50,570 nt of DNA. It comes from Sedimenticola sp. GTDB lineage: Bacteria > Pseudomonadota > Gammaproteobacteria > Chromatiales > Chromatiaceae. The notes beneath the pieces were generated by a model. It had not been told where the DNA came from and did no database searches. It saw only the letters and a list, made by a program, of their open reading frames with translations. Of the stretch, positions 25,109 to 34,369 are shown piece by piece (position 1 is the stretch's first letter; each line of letters opens with the position of its first letter). The DNA lies in NCBI GenBank assembly GCA_027068915.1, contig JAMOLT010000005.1, forward strand, positions 1 to 50,570, read 5' to 3'. Position numbers and translations under genes: made by a program.

Positions 25109-25810
25109 TTACTGGCCTGGTGTGTAGAAAAATTCCCGGCTTTTTAACGGCTTGTCCCCCAGATAAAAGCCCAATATGTGCCGCATCAGCTCCCTTGCCT
25201 CCCGGTTTTGGCACGGATCCAGCATCTGCCGTCGGGCCAAAGCGATCAGTGTATCCCCCTTTGCCAGAAATTCAGCATCTGCCTGCACTCTCTTCAGTCC
25301 CGCTTCCGCCTCATAGTTATAGCAGAACCCTGCACTGACTGCTGCGCCAGACCGGCCTTCATGCAGTAAATCAACACCATAACCGAGGGTTTGCAGCAGT
25401 TCCAGTTCGAAATCACGAAGCGGCAAATCAGGATCGGATCCGCCCCCCAGGCTCTCGACAGTTTTTTCATAGCTGAGAAACAATTCCGGCACAGGCTCAT
25501 TCTGATCAATGAGTCGAATCAGCAATTCATTCAAATAAAACCCGCTGAATAACGCCTTGCCACGGGGAAGCATATAGCAGGAACGGCTCTCTACCTGCTT
25601 CAAGTTGGCAATCCTCCCTCGTCCCGACCAGGCAATCAACAGGGGATTGAAAGGCTGTAACATCGCCCGCCGCGTGCTTTTGGCAGATGCCCCCCCACGC
25701 ACCATCAGGGGAATCCTGCCTACAGAAAGCGTGAGCACATCCACCAAAAGATGTTGCTCCCCAAATTTGCGGGAATGCAGGACATAGGCGGGCGTGAGTT
25801 CATTGGGCAA
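25109..25810 (-). CDS. recO: DNA repair protein RecO
   Basis: 233 residues. The start is a TTG at 25810, selected because AAGGG lies 8 bases upstream and the resulting MPNELTPAYVLHSRKFGEQHLLVDVLT matches the RecO N-terminal OB fold; no in-frame ATG is near. GLYINELL-like GFYLNELLIRLI and the C-terminal LGFYLGDKPLKSREFF are family hallmarks. RecO loads RecA on SSB-coated gaps with RecR. It follows era by 12 bases. Confidence 0.93.
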   Translation of the reverse strand: MPNELTPAYVLHSRKFGEQHLLVDVLTLSVGRIPLMVRGGASAKSTRRAMLQPFNPLLIAWSGRGRIANLKQVESRSCYMLPRGKALFSGFYLNELLIRLIDQNEPVPELFLSYEKTVESLGGGSDPDLPLRDFELELLQTLGYGVDLLHEGRSGAAVSAGFCYNYEAEAGLKRVQADAEFLAKGDTLIALARRQMLDPCQNREARELMRHILGFYLGDKPLKSREFFYTPGQ

Positions 25811-25822
25811 TAGATTTACCCT

Positions 25823-26710
25823 TTATTCAGAGTATCCCAATCGGCTCAGGCTGGCCTGGTCGGCAGACCAGCTTTTCTTCACCTTCACCCACAGCCGCAG
25901 ATAAACCTTAGTCTGGAAAAAAATCTCCAGCTGTTTACGCGCCTCCGTTGCTGTTTCCTTGAGCGCCAGTCCACCTTTTCCGACCAGGATGCCTTTTTGG
26001 TTGTCCCGCTCTACCCAGATAACAGCTCCAATACGATAGATGTGGGGCTGTACATCAAATTCTTCGATTTCGACCGTTGCAGAATAAGGCAATTCCTTGT
26101 GATAGCGCCTGGTTATTTGCTCCCGGATCAGTTCGGCGGCAAAAAAACGTTCCGGGCGGTCGGTAATTTGATCTTCGGGATAAAAACGCTCCCCTTCCGG
26201 CAGTAATTCCAGAATGGCCTGTTGCAGTTGGTCACAGTTATCCCCGGTTCGGGCCGAAACCGGAATCACGGTAGTCAGGCCGGTTCGCTCCGTCAGTTTG
26301 GCGAGTATGGGCAAGAGTTCTTCACGACGCTGAACCGTGTCGATCTTGTTCACAACCAGGATTGCCGGAAGTCCACAGTTTCCAATCCGCTGCAGAACCA
26401 TCTCATCTTCATCTGTCCAATACTTGCTATCGACAATAAATACCGCCAGATCCACCCCGGACAGGGTGCTGGTAGCAGTCCTGTTCAGATAACGATTCAT
26501 GGCCTTGTTACCGCGCTGATGGATGCCTGGTGTATCGATGTAGACGATCTGCCCATCATCCTGCGTACTGATGCCCAGTATGCTGTGGCGGGTGGTTTGC
26601 GGCTTGTGAGAGGTAATTGCCAGTTTCTGCCCAAGCAGACGATTCAGTAAGGTGGACTTGCCAACATTTGGACGCCCTACCAGCGCCACATGCCCTGCTC
26701 GATGCTTCAC
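25823..26710 (-). CDS. era: GTPase Era
   Basis: 295 residues from a GTG at 26710 that overlaps the rnc stop (GTGA). The frame extends upstream only inside rnc. G1 GRPNVGKSTLLN, G3 DTPGIH, G4 NKID and G5 SARTGDN are present, and the C-terminal KH domain shows IRIGAVIWVE-like YRIGAVIWVERDNQKGILVGKGG. Era binds the 3' end of 16S rRNA and helps to mature the 30S subunit at the membrane. Confidence 0.96.
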   Translation of the reverse strand: MKHRAGHVALVGRPNVGKSTLLNRLLGQKLAITSHKPQTTRHSILGISTQDDGQIVYIDTPGIHQRGNKAMNRYLNRTATSTLSGVDLAVFIVDSKYWTDEDEMVLQRIGNCGLPAILVVNKIDTVQRREELLPILAKLTERTGLTTVIPVSARTGDNCDQLQQAILELLPEGERFYPEDQITDRPERFFAAELIREQITRRYHKELPYSATVEIEEFDVQPHIYRIGAVIWVERDNQKGILVGKGGLALKETATEARKQLEIFFQTKVYLRLWVKVKKSWSADQASLSRLGYSE

Positions 26711-27387
26711 GAATCTGATACTCCGATTTTGGCAAGCACCTTGTAAGCGGCCTGCTGTTCTGCCTTGCGCCTGCTCGCCCCTTCTCCCTGCTCGGTGATA
26801 CCAAGGTTGCTGGCCCGGCATTCAACAACAAACTGTTGCTCATGGGCGCTGCCTTCTACAGAGATAACCTGATATACAGGGAGTGACTTCCCTTGCGCCT
26901 GAAGATACTCTTGTAGCCGGGTTTTCGAATCCTTGGGCTGGGCTTCCGGTGAAATCTCTGCGATTTCCTCGCGCAGAATGCGGCGAACCAGCGCTCGCGC
27001 CGACTCCATATCCGCGTCCATGAACACGGCGGCGATAATGGCCTCTACTGCGTCTGACAAAATGGAGTCTCTGGTCTGTCCTCCGCTACGCAGTTCTCCG
27101 GTGCCCAGAATCAGGTAATCCCCCAGCTTCAATCGTCTGGCCACGCCTGCCAGGGTTTCTCTTTTGACCAACTGAGCCCGTGCCCGGCTGAGTTCACCTT
27201 CACTGGCGTTCGGGTGCTCGCGGCACAGGTTTTCAGCAATCTCAAATCCCAGGATCGCGTCACCCAAAAACTCCAGCCGCTCATTATTTCTGGCGCCAGC
27301 ACTTCGATGGGTGAGGGACTGAACAAGCAGGGTTTCATCCCTGAATTCATAACCCAGGTTACGCTGCAAACGCTTGAGATCCAGCAC
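26707..27387 (-). CDS. rnc: Ribonuclease III
   Basis: 226 residues starting with GTG at 27387. The catalytic signature NNERLEFLGDAIL carries E36, E39 and D43; DAVEAIIAAVFMDADME supplies the other acidic residues. The C-terminal dsRNA-binding domain spans about 155-222 (SKTRLQEYLQAQG ... GASRRKAEQQAAYKVL). It cuts double-stranded RNA such as rRNA precursors. Overlaps era by four bases and follows the DUF4845 gene by 16. Confidence 0.96.
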   Translation of the reverse strand: MLDLKRLQRNLGYEFRDETLLVQSLTHRSAGARNNERLEFLGDAILGFEIAENLCREHPNASEGELSRARAQLVKRETLAGVARRLKLGDYLILGTGELRSGGQTRDSILSDAVEAIIAAVFMDADMESARALVRRILREEIAEISPEAQPKDSKTRLQEYLQAQGKSLPVYQVISVEGSAHEQQFVVECRASNLGITEQGEGASRRKAEQQAAYKVLAKIGVSDS

Positions 27388-27403
27388 CCGGCCAGTTCCG
27401 TAT

Positions 27404-27775
27404 CTAGTTCCAATCCACCTCTTTGTGGAAAGTCATGAGAACTTCCACATTGCCAGCCACGGGTTTGCGTATTTCATAACCCAGTATCATGCTGGTTTTT
27501 CCCTTACTGCGGTCTATTTTCAGACTCTTTGGATCAAAATCATAAATACTATTGATGTTGATACGCCGATTGAATATCTTGCGCAGCTCCTTGGGGGGCG
27601 CTTGCCGGTATTTCGGGTCTTCCTTGATGCTCTCAAGAATTTTGCTCATGGAGTGAAATTCCAGATAGCTGGGCACCATTCTGACGCCAAGCAAAACAAA
27701 GAACAGCGTGATCGCTATAAGAAAAATCCAGGTTGTAATGCTGAGTCCTTGCTGCGGCCTCTTCAGATATTGCAT
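27404..27775 (-). CDS. DUF4845 family small membrane protein
   Basis: 123 residues with one membrane helix (about 13-35, ITTWIFLIAITLFFVLLGV) and a short outer domain. The sequence RMVPSYLEFHSMSKILESI and the later NINSIYDFDPKSLKI match the DUF4845 family, which is typically found between lepB and rnc in gammaproteobacteria, as here. Function unknown; the fixed position suggests a link to secretion or membrane quality, but that is inference. Confidence 0.85.
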   Translation of the reverse strand: MQYLKRPQQGLSITTWIFLIAITLFFVLLGVRMVPSYLEFHSMSKILESIKEDPKYRQAPPKELRKIFNRRININSIYDFDPKSLKIDRSKGKTSMILGYEIRKPVAGNVEVLMTFHKEVDWN

Positions 27776-27787
27776 ATTTGTTCCCCT

Positions 27788-28678
27788 CTACTCAATAACT
27801 TCGCCAATGCGTGACCAATCGAATATTCCAGAGCGATTCCAATCAAGACTTAACCATATCACAAAGGCTTTTCCAACCAAATTCTGTTCCGGTACGAATC
27901 CCCAGCAACGGCTGTCATTGCTGTTGTCACGATTGTCTCCCGTCATGAAAAAATGCCCTTCCGGCACGGTGATTTCACCGTTGGCCAGCACCCTGCAGCC
28001 AGGCGGAAAATCTGGTGCGCGGGGATTGATCAGTATGGAATGCTCGACACCATCCAGGTTTTCTTTCAGCTCCCATCTGCCGGTCATTCCTTCACCGGAT
28101 CCAACACCCTCATAGACTCCAACCCTGGTCTGGGGTACGGCTTTACCATTCACATAGAGCACCTTGTTCCTGTAGGCAATACGATCTCCCGGCAATCCAA
28201 CCAGGCGCTTTATGTAATCCAGCTTCGGGTCTTCAGGGTAGCGGAACACCACCACATCACCCCGCTCTGGTGTATCCACGTCAAGAAACTTGGTTTTGGT
28301 AACCGGAACCCGCAAACCATAGGCAAACTTGTTGACCAGAATAAAGTCTCCAACCAGCAAGGTTGGCATCATGGATCCGGAAGGAATACGAAAAGGCTCG
28401 ACAACAAAAGCACGCAATAGCAGTACAAAAAGGAAAATGGGGAAAAACGAGCGGGCGTAGTCCACCATCAGTGGTTCTCTCGCTGCTTTTTCTTTTGCGT
28501 CCTGTTGTGTGGATTTGCGCTTGAGCAGCAGGTACAGCCCCCAGATCAGGCCGGAAACCACGGTCGCAAAAGCCAGCGCGGACTCTATGCCAAAGGCATA
28601 CAGCACCCAGATAAAAACCCCGGCGATTCCTATCATCGCAGCAAATTCATACAATGGTGTTTCTTTTTGTTCTTTCAT
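27788..28678 (-). CDS. lepB: Signal peptidase I
   Basis: 296 residues. Two N-terminal membrane segments (about 11-30 and 35-52) and a third near 78-92 precede the catalytic domain. The Ser/Lys dyad is S102 in RIPSGSMMPTLLVGDF and K157 in LDYIKRLVGLPGD; box E is GDNRDNSNDSR. It removes signal peptides from exported proteins on the periplasmic face. It follows lepA by 27 bases, the usual lepA-lepB pair. Confidence 0.96.
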   Translation of the reverse strand: MKEQKETPLYEFAAMIGIAGVFIWVLYAFGIESALAFATVVSGLIWGLYLLLKRKSTQQDAKEKAAREPLMVDYARSFFPIFLFVLLLRAFVVEPFRIPSGSMMPTLLVGDFILVNKFAYGLRVPVTKTKFLDVDTPERGDVVVFRYPEDPKLDYIKRLVGLPGDRIAYRNKVLYVNGKAVPQTRVGVYEGVGSGEGMTGRWELKENLDGVEHSILINPRAPDFPPGCRVLANGEITVPEGHFFMTGDNRDNSNDSRCWGFVPEQNLVGKAFVIWLSLDWNRSGIFDWSRIGEVIE

Positions 28679-28705
28679 AAGGATTTCAGTTCCAAATAGG
28701 AGGAG

Positions 28706-30511
28706 TTACTTGTCTTTTCCCACGTTCAATACAGCGAGGAAGGCTTCCTGGGGAATCTCCACCCGGCCTACCTGTTTCATGCGTTTCTTTCCTGCTTTCT
28801 GTTTTTCCAGCAGTTTGCGTTTGCGTGTGATGTCGCCGCCATAACATTTGGCAGTGACGTTCTTGCGCAAGGCCTTAACCGTGGAGCGGGCGATGACCTT
28901 GCTTCCCAGAGCTGCCTGAATGGCCACCTCGAACATTTGCCGGGGGATGATTTCCTTCATCTTGTCCGTCAGTTCCCGACCCCGGCTTTCGGCGTAGTCC
29001 CTGTGTACAATGAGCGACAAGGCATCCACGCGCTCTCCGTTGATGAGGATATCCAGCTTGACCAGATTGGCCGCCTGAAAGCGATCCAGTTCGTATTCAA
29101 ATGAGGCATAGCCACGGCTGACGGATTTGAGCCGGTCAAAAAAGTCCAGCACGACCTCATTCATGGGCAGGTCATAAACCAGCTGCACCTGGCCACCAAG
29201 ATATTGCATGTTCTTTTGCACCCCGCGCTTTTCGATGCACAGGCTAATTACATTTCCCAGATAATCCTGGGGAACCAGAATATGCGCCTCGATGATGGGT
29301 TCACGGATTTCTTCGATCTGACCGGGATCCGGCAGATCTGCGGGGTTGTCCACCATCAGGATTTCGCCGTCAGTTTTCTCTACTTCGTAGATCACCGTCG
29401 GCGCTGTAGTGATCAGATCAAGATCATATTCCCGCTCCAGACGCTCCTGGATAATTTCCATATGCAACATGCCTAGAAAGCCACAGCGGAACCCGAACCC
29501 CAGCGCCTGGGAAGTTTCCGGCTCAAAATGCAATGCGGCATCATTCAGGCGCAGCTTGTGCAGGGCCTCGCGGAAACTCTCATAGTCGTCCGAGCTGATA
29601 GGATACAGCCCGGCAAACACCCGGGGCTGCATTTCCTTGAATCCAGGCAAAGGCCCCACCGCCTTGTTGTCTGCAAGAGTAATGGTGTCTCCCACAGGCG
29701 CGGCATCGATCTCCTTCATGCCGGCAATCAGGTAGCCGACTTCTCCGGTATCCAGAATTTCGGTATCTGTGCGCTTGGGCGTGAATACGCCGACTTTTTC
29801 GGCCTGGTAGCTGCGGCCGGTAGACATGATCACGAACTTGTCCCGACGCTTCAGGCTGCCATTCATCACCCGGATCAGGGAGATAACACCCACATAGGGA
29901 TCAAACCAGGAATCGATGATCAGCGCCTGCAGCGGCGCATCGGGATCTCCTTTGGGGGATGGGATGCGTTCCACCAGGCTTTCCAGCAGCTCTTCGATAC
30001 CAAGCCCGGTCTTGGCGCTGACGCGCAAGGCGTCCTCAGCCTCGATACCGATAATTTCCTCGATTTCGGTAATCACCCTTTCCGGCTCGGCGGACGGCAA
30101 ATCAATCTTGTTCAATACCGGCACGACTTCCAGTCCCTGTTCAATCGCGGTATAGCAATTCGCCACACTCTGGGCTTCAACGCCCTGCGCGGCGTCAACC
30201 ACCAGCAATGCGCCCTCACAGGCCGCCAGGGAACGCGACACCTCATAGGAAAAATCCACATGCCCGGGAGTGTCAATAAAGTTGAGCTTGTAGGTTTCGC
30301 CATTCTTGGCAGTAAAGTTCAGGGTTACGCTCTGCGCCTTGATGGTAATGCCGCGCTCGCGTTCCAGATCCATAGAGTCCAGCACCTGGGCTTCCATTTC
30401 CCTTTCTGTCAAACCGCCGCAAAGCTGGATGAAGCGGTCTGCAATGGTGGATTTCCCATGATCGATATGCGCGATGATGGAGAAGTTTCGAATGTGGTCA
30501 AGTTTAGACAT
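28706..30511 (-). CDS. lepA: Elongation factor 4 (LepA)
   Basis: 601 residues, the normal length. GTPase motifs are [28 protein letters not shown] and NKIDLPSA; the LepA-specific C-terminal domain includes [15 protein letters not shown] and [25 protein letters not shown]. It binds the ribosome and influences initiation and back-translocation. It is 176 bases downstream of mucD, separated from it by a terminator-like hairpin, so it probably has its own promoter as well. Confidence 0.97.
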   Translation of the reverse strand: MSKLDHIRNFSIIAHIDHGKSTIADRFIQLCGGLTEREMEAQVLDSMDLERERGITIKAQSVTLNFTAKNGETYKLNFIDTPGHVDFSYEVSRSLAACEGALLVVDAAQGVEAQSVANCYTAIEQGLEVVPVLNKIDLPSAEPERVITEIEEIIGIEAEDALRVSAKTGLGIEELLESLVERIPSPKGDPDAPLQALIIDSWFDPYVGVISLIRVMNGSLKRRDKFVIMSTGRSYQAEKVGVFTPKRTDTEILDTGEVGYLIAGMKEIDAAPVGDTITLADNKAVGPLPGFKEMQPRVFAGLYPISSDDYESFREALHKLRLNDAALHFEPETSQALGFGFRCGFLGMLHMEIIQERLEREYDLDLITTAPTVIYEVEKTDGEILMVDNPADLPDPGQIEEIREPIIEAHILVPQDYLGNVISLCIEKRGVQKNMQYLGGQVQLVYDLPMNEVVLDFFDRLKSVSRGYASFEYELDRFQAANLVKLDILINGERVDALSLIVHRDYAESRGRELTDKMKEIIPRQMFEVAIQAALGSKVIARSTVKALRKNVTAKCYGGDITRKRKLLEKQKAGKKRMKQVGRVEIPQEAFLAVLNVGKDK

Positions 30512-30649
30512 CAGTCCTCGGATTTGATGGAGTTCTGGCTCGGTAAAACACCCAGCAGAATCAGGGGATTCCCGGAAAAATCAGCAACGGCGAATGATAC
30601 TCCGGATCGACAATTATTTCCCGGTGGATTTCCCCAATGGACCAAATCC

Positions 30650-30669
30650 AAAAGCCGCAGAAAGGCGGC
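30650..30669 (-). terminator. Terminator after mucD (end of the rpoE operon)
   Basis: On the minus strand GCCGC and GCGGC form a short stem with loop CTTTCT, followed by TTTTGG. The stem is only 5 bp (6 with a flanking pair), so termination may be partial and some transcripts may enter lepA. Confidence 0.55.
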
Positions 30670-30687
30670 GATGTCCTTTACTGGACG

Positions 30688-32118
30688 CTATTCTGGCACA
30701 CGTATTGCGATGAATACCGGACCTTGCGGCTTCAGCAGCAACAAGGCTGCAGTCTTGCCTTTTGGCATCTCCCGGATGATTTTCTCCAGCTGCAATAGCA
30801 TTGCAATCTTCTTTCCATCCACCATCAGCACCACATCACCCGGATTCACCCCCGCAGCCGCGGCAGGCCCTTCCTGAACTTCTTTGACCCGCACGCCTTC
30901 TTCAGCGGACAAGCCCAACTGTTCGCGCTCTTCTGCAGTAAGTTCAGAAAACACCAGGCCCAGCTTGTTGCTCTCGCCTGCCTCTGGCGCCTTTGGTTTC
31001 TCAGACTGCTGCTGATCATCTTCCGCGGGAAGTTTCTCTACGCGAACCTTGAGACTGATTTCCACGCCGTTTCTCAGCACCTTCAGCTCTGCTTCTTCAC
31101 CAACGGTTGTCGCTCCGACCAAAGGAGGCAATTGTGAGGAATCATGCAACTGCTGCTGATTGAAAGCCAGGATAATATCTCCAACCTGCAATCCGCCCTT
31201 CTCCGCCGGAGAATCCTTGAGTACCCTTGCGACCAGCGCTCCCCTGGGACGGTTCATATCAAAAGATTCGGCAAGATTGCGGTCAACATCCTGGATCAGC
31301 ACCCCAAGGTAGCCACGGGTTACATGTCCGTCTTTTCGCAATTGCTCCACTACATTCATCGCCAGTTCGATGGGAACCGCAAAGGAAAGCCCCATGAAAC
31401 CGCCGGAACGGCTGAAAATCTGGGAGTTGACGCCTATGACCTTGCCCTGAAGATCAAACAACGGCCCACCGGAATTGCCGGGATTGATGGCAACGTCCGT
31501 CTGAATATAGGGCACATAGTTTTCACTGGGAAGACTCCGGCCTTTGGCGCTTACAATGCCAGCTGTTACAGTAGCATCGAAACCGAATGGCGAGCCAATG
31601 GCCAACACCCATGCACCGATCTTGAGGTTCTCGCTATTGCCGATCTGCACTGCAGGCAGATTTTCAGCATCGATTTTCAGCAAGGCAATATCACTGCCCT
31701 TGTCAGAACCAATCACTTTCGCCTCATAGGATTTGCGGTTGTTCAGGCGCACGATTATTTCGTCTGCGCCATCCACCACATGATGGTTGGTCAATACATA
31801 ACCATCCGGAGTGATGATAAAACCGGATCCCAGGGATTCACTCTCTTCAGGAGGCATTTCACCCCCCCGCCCCTCTTCAAAGTAGCGCCGGAACAAATCA
31901 CTGAAGGGGTTGTTTTCCGGCAGAGGGGGCGCATTACGCGGCCCATGAAATTGATGAAAGCTTTGTTTGCCATGAGAGACCGTGCTGATATTGACCACCG
32001 CCGGAGCATTCTGCTCCACCAGCTGCGTGAAATCCGGCAAGCCTTGCGCCAATGCCTCCCCCAAGGGGAACAAAAAGCACAGCAGAAAGATAGTAATTTG
32101 TTTAGATTTATCTCTCAT
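30688..32118 (-). CDS. mucD: Periplasmic serine protease/chaperone of the DegP/MucD family
   Basis: 476 residues with a signal peptide cleaved near GEALAQG (about residue 26). The trypsin-like triad is H113 (TNHHVV), D143 (GSDIALLKID) and S216 (NPGNSGGPL). Two PDZ domains follow (about 265-355 and 385-470). It degrades misfolded envelope proteins. It starts within the end of rseC (11-base overlap) and closes the rpoE-rseABC-mucD operon, as in Pseudomonas where mucD restrains sigma-E signalling. Confidence 0.94.
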   Translation of the reverse strand: MRDKSKQITIFLLCFLFPLGEALAQGLPDFTQLVEQNAPAVVNISTVSHGKQSFHQFHGPRNAPPLPENNPFSDLFRRYFEEGRGGEMPPEESESLGSGFIITPDGYVLTNHHVVDGADEIIVRLNNRKSYEAKVIGSDKGSDIALLKIDAENLPAVQIGNSENLKIGAWVLAIGSPFGFDATVTAGIVSAKGRSLPSENYVPYIQTDVAINPGNSGGPLFDLQGKVIGVNSQIFSRSGGFMGLSFAVPIELAMNVVEQLRKDGHVTRGYLGVLIQDVDRNLAESFDMNRPRGALVARVLKDSPAEKGGLQVGDIILAFNQQQLHDSSQLPPLVGATTVGEEAELKVLRNGVEISLKVRVEKLPAEDDQQQSEKPKAPEAGESNKLGLVFSELTAEEREQLGLSAEEGVRVKEVQEGPAAAAGVNPGDVVLMVDGKKIAMLLQLEKIIREMPKGKTAALLLLKPQGPVFIAIRVPE

Positions 32119-32614
32119 TTGATTGTATTTCCAGTAGTTTTATAGCGTCAACAGAGAAGGTTTGCGGATGTAAAACACGCAGAATCCTTGCTTGATAGCG
32201 ACCATACGCAGACAAGCGAAAGCCGGTTTTCCGCACCACCAGCAACGCCAGGGCAAAACCGCCGATGCCAGCCCCGATACTGATCGCCTCGGCAATTCCC
32301 GGCATCGACCGTGAAGCCAGCCAGCTTCCGGCCATTGCGCCACCGATCAAACCCAGCAGCGGGGCAATATACACAAGCAACGACGCAGTTTGCAATGCCG
32401 ATTCATCCAGACCAACAAGCACCCGATCACCAACCCGGGCATGCACGGGATTGCTTGCCTGGAAAGAGCGTTTACGCTGGGGAAACAGGCTGGCAAGCAG
32501 GGAAGTGCCACAACCGTTTTTTGCCGCACAAGAGCCACAGGCTGATTTCGTCTCGGCAACAACCTCGGCAATATTGCCATTGACAGACAAAACCATTCCT
32601 TCTTCTTCCAGCAT
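32108..32614 (-). CDS. rseC: RseC/MucC family membrane regulator
   Basis: 168 residues from the ATG at 32614 (MLEEEGMVLSVNGNIAEVV). The frame opens up to 32716, but that extension lies in a repeat-bearing spacer and is not RseC-like. The Cys-rich motif SACGSCAAKNGCG at about residues 20-32 is the RseC hallmark. Two membrane helices follow at about 74-93 and 102-121. RseC modulates sigma-E and, in some bacteria, SoxR reduction. Confidence 0.9.
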   Translation of the reverse strand: MLEEEGMVLSVNGNIAEVVAETKSACGSCAAKNGCGTSLLASLFPQRKRSFQASNPVHARVGDRVLVGLDESALQTASLLVYIAPLLGLIGGAMAGSWLASRSMPGIAEAISIGAGIGGFALALLVVRKTGFRLSAYGRYQARILRVLHPQTFSVDAIKLLEIQSNER

Positions 32615-32644
32615 TCTTTCAGCCCCCCGTTGCCTGCCGATGAA

Positions 32645-32748
32645 GAAAGCTTTGCCTGGCTCCATGCATGGCAGGGCGGCATTTAATAACCCAGGAGCCA
32701 GGCATTTCGGGCGCAAGATAGGAATTCATGACTTGATCAGGGACTTCC
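32645..32748. repeat. Repeat-bearing spacer between rseB and rseC
   Basis: On the minus strand it begins right after the rseB stop with GGAAGTCCCTGATCAAGTC. The 36 bases 32713-32748 closely resemble 43442-43476 at the end of folC (about 29 matches with two small gaps). The other boundary, GAAAGCTTTG at 32645-32654, is a degenerate inverted match to GGAAGTCCCTG. Inside, GCCTGGCTCC (32654-32663) and GGAGCCAGGC (32694-32703) pair perfectly over a 30-base loop. A MITE remnant is likely. Confidence 0.6.
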
Positions 32749-33753
32749 TCAGGGCTCGTGATACTGAATGCTGGTGGCCAGCAATTCCAGGGTTTTCTGA
32801 GGAACCTCGCCAACAATCGTTAGCTGATAGTTTTTTAACCGACGGCCAAACACCCGCACCGAACCAAGGTTGGTATTGCCCTCAAAAGCCTTGTCATTAT
32901 CCAGCGGCTCAAGGTAGGCGGAAACTGTGGCCAAACCGTCTGAAAACACAAAATGCTCAAGACCGGTGTGCGGTGATTTTTGGTAATCGATCAAAGAAAA
33001 GCCGGTCGGCAGGGATGGAAATTTCCAGGCGGCGTCTTCTGGTTTCGCCTGGGGTAATGCAGCTCTTTTTGCAACTGGGGCGGGACTCCCTGCACCAGCG
33101 CCCAGCTTTGCCAACATCAGCGATTTTGCCGCTTCCTTGTCCTCTTCATCCGGATGATGCAGCGACAACAAGTCCACATCGGTTATCTTGAGATCGGTAA
33201 ACATGATCCGGGACTGTATCACCCCCTCACGATCCAAAACCATGAGATCCAACGGCAAAGCACTCATCTTGTCCAGGGTAAGGCGATAGCCATAGCGCAA
33301 ATCATCATTGGGCATAAGGTTGATGGTCACTCCGGGCCGCCCGGCAATCCGCATAATTCCGCCCAGCGCAATACGGTAATTCTGTAGCAGTTTTTCAGGC
33401 CGGATAGATTTCAGAGGAGAAAATTTTCCTGCTGCAGGCTGTTGGGAGATTTGCAGCTTGCCGTTTCTGTTGGTGATGATGGTGATGGATTCACTATCTC
33501 GCATCACTTCCCTGGGTACACCGGTGAGTGATGAAAGCGACTCTCTGGGGCCATCTTCCCCAATATGATGGCGCAAATGCATGGCTTCCAGCGAATCGCC
33601 ACACTGGTATACAAAATGGCCTTCGTAATTCATGCTGGTGACTGCCAGATTCATTTTTTCCAGCCATTGCACAGCCGCATCATTACCGTTATTAGCAGAT
33701 GCCAGCCCGATGCCGGACAGACAGAACAGCAACGCCAGAAATCCACTTCTCAT
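32749..33753 (-). CDS. rseB: Periplasmic sigma-E regulator RseB/MucB
   Basis: 334 residues from the ATG at 33753 (MRSGFLALLFCLSG), giving a signal peptide cut near GLASANN. AAVQWLEKMNLAVTSMNYEGHFVYQ is the conserved RseB start, and the C-terminal domain shows FPSLPTGFSLI and LEHFVFSDGLATVSAYLE. RseB binds the periplasmic part of RseA and protects it from DegS, sensing lipopolysaccharide or lipoprotein defects. It follows rseA by 4 bases. A repeat-bearing spacer separates it from rseC. Confidence 0.93.
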   Translation of the reverse strand: MRSGFLALLFCLSGIGLASANNGNDAAVQWLEKMNLAVTSMNYEGHFVYQCGDSLEAMHLRHHIGEDGPRESLSSLTGVPREVMRDSESITIITNRNGKLQISQQPAAGKFSPLKSIRPEKLLQNYRIALGGIMRIAGRPGVTINLMPNDDLRYGYRLTLDKMSALPLDLMVLDREGVIQSRIMFTDLKITDVDLLSLHHPDEEDKEAAKSLMLAKLGAGAGSPAPVAKRAALPQAKPEDAAWKFPSLPTGFSLIDYQKSPHTGLEHFVFSDGLATVSAYLEPLDNDKAFEGNTNLGSVRVFGRRLKNYQLTIVGEVPQKTLELLATSIQYHEP

Positions 33754-33757
33754 AGGC

Positions 33758-34354
33758 TTATTTCTGTGGCTCGCCGTAACCAACAAAGGATGTGTAGGGC
33801 ATCACCCCCTGTACTCCACCAGGCGCTGCATACTGGCTATGCTGCTCGAGATAACGATCCAGGCGGGTGCGGGTTTTGCCTTCAATGGTTTTCCAGTGAT
33901 TTTCCTTCTGCACCACCAGTGTGGGGGCTGGTGTCACTTCACCTACAGGTTGCGCCACCACCTGCAACCCGCTGCTTGCTGGCGTCTGCATCTGTGTGCC
34001 ATTGATGAATTGCGGCCCCAGCAGAATCCCCACAGCAGCTACCGAAGCGGCAAGTGCTGTACCCGCTACCGGCTGCACCCATTTGGGCATGCGCATACGG
34101 CTTTTTCCCGGAGCCAGAACTGTAGGCTCCGATGCAAGACGTTGGTTGACGGCACTAACCAGATCCATGGAAGAAAGGTTGATTTCCTCACCACGAAGAC
34201 TGTCACTGATCAGCTGATAACGAACAAGCGTTTCTTTGAGATCCTGATCCTTGCCGATCTGATGGCTCACATGCAACATTTCCGACTCGCTGAGTTCATT
34301 ATCGATAACAGCAGACAGCCAGCTCTGTTCTTTGTTGTTTCCATATTCAGACAT
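33758..34354 (-). CDS. rseA: Anti-sigma-E factor RseA/MucA
   Basis: 198 residues. The cytosolic N-terminal domain (about 1-75: WLSAVIDNELSESEM, LVRYQLISDSLRGE) is the RseA sigma-binding fold. One membrane helix lies at about 97-115 (VAGTALAASVAAVGILLG), and the periplasmic part ends with MPYTSFVGYGEPQK. It holds RpoE inactive until proteolysis. It is 15 bases after rpoE, so the two are cotranscribed. Confidence 0.93.
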   Translation of the reverse strand: MSEYGNNKEQSWLSAVIDNELSESEMLHVSHQIGKDQDLKETLVRYQLISDSLRGEEINLSSMDLVSAVNQRLASEPTVLAPGKSRMRMPKWVQPVAGTALAASVAAVGILLGPQFINGTQMQTPASSGLQVVAQPVGEVTPAPTLVVQKENHWKTIEGKTRTRLDRYLEQHSQYAAPGGVQGVMPYTSFVGYGEPQK

Positions 34355-34369
34355 GGTGCATTCCCGGTT

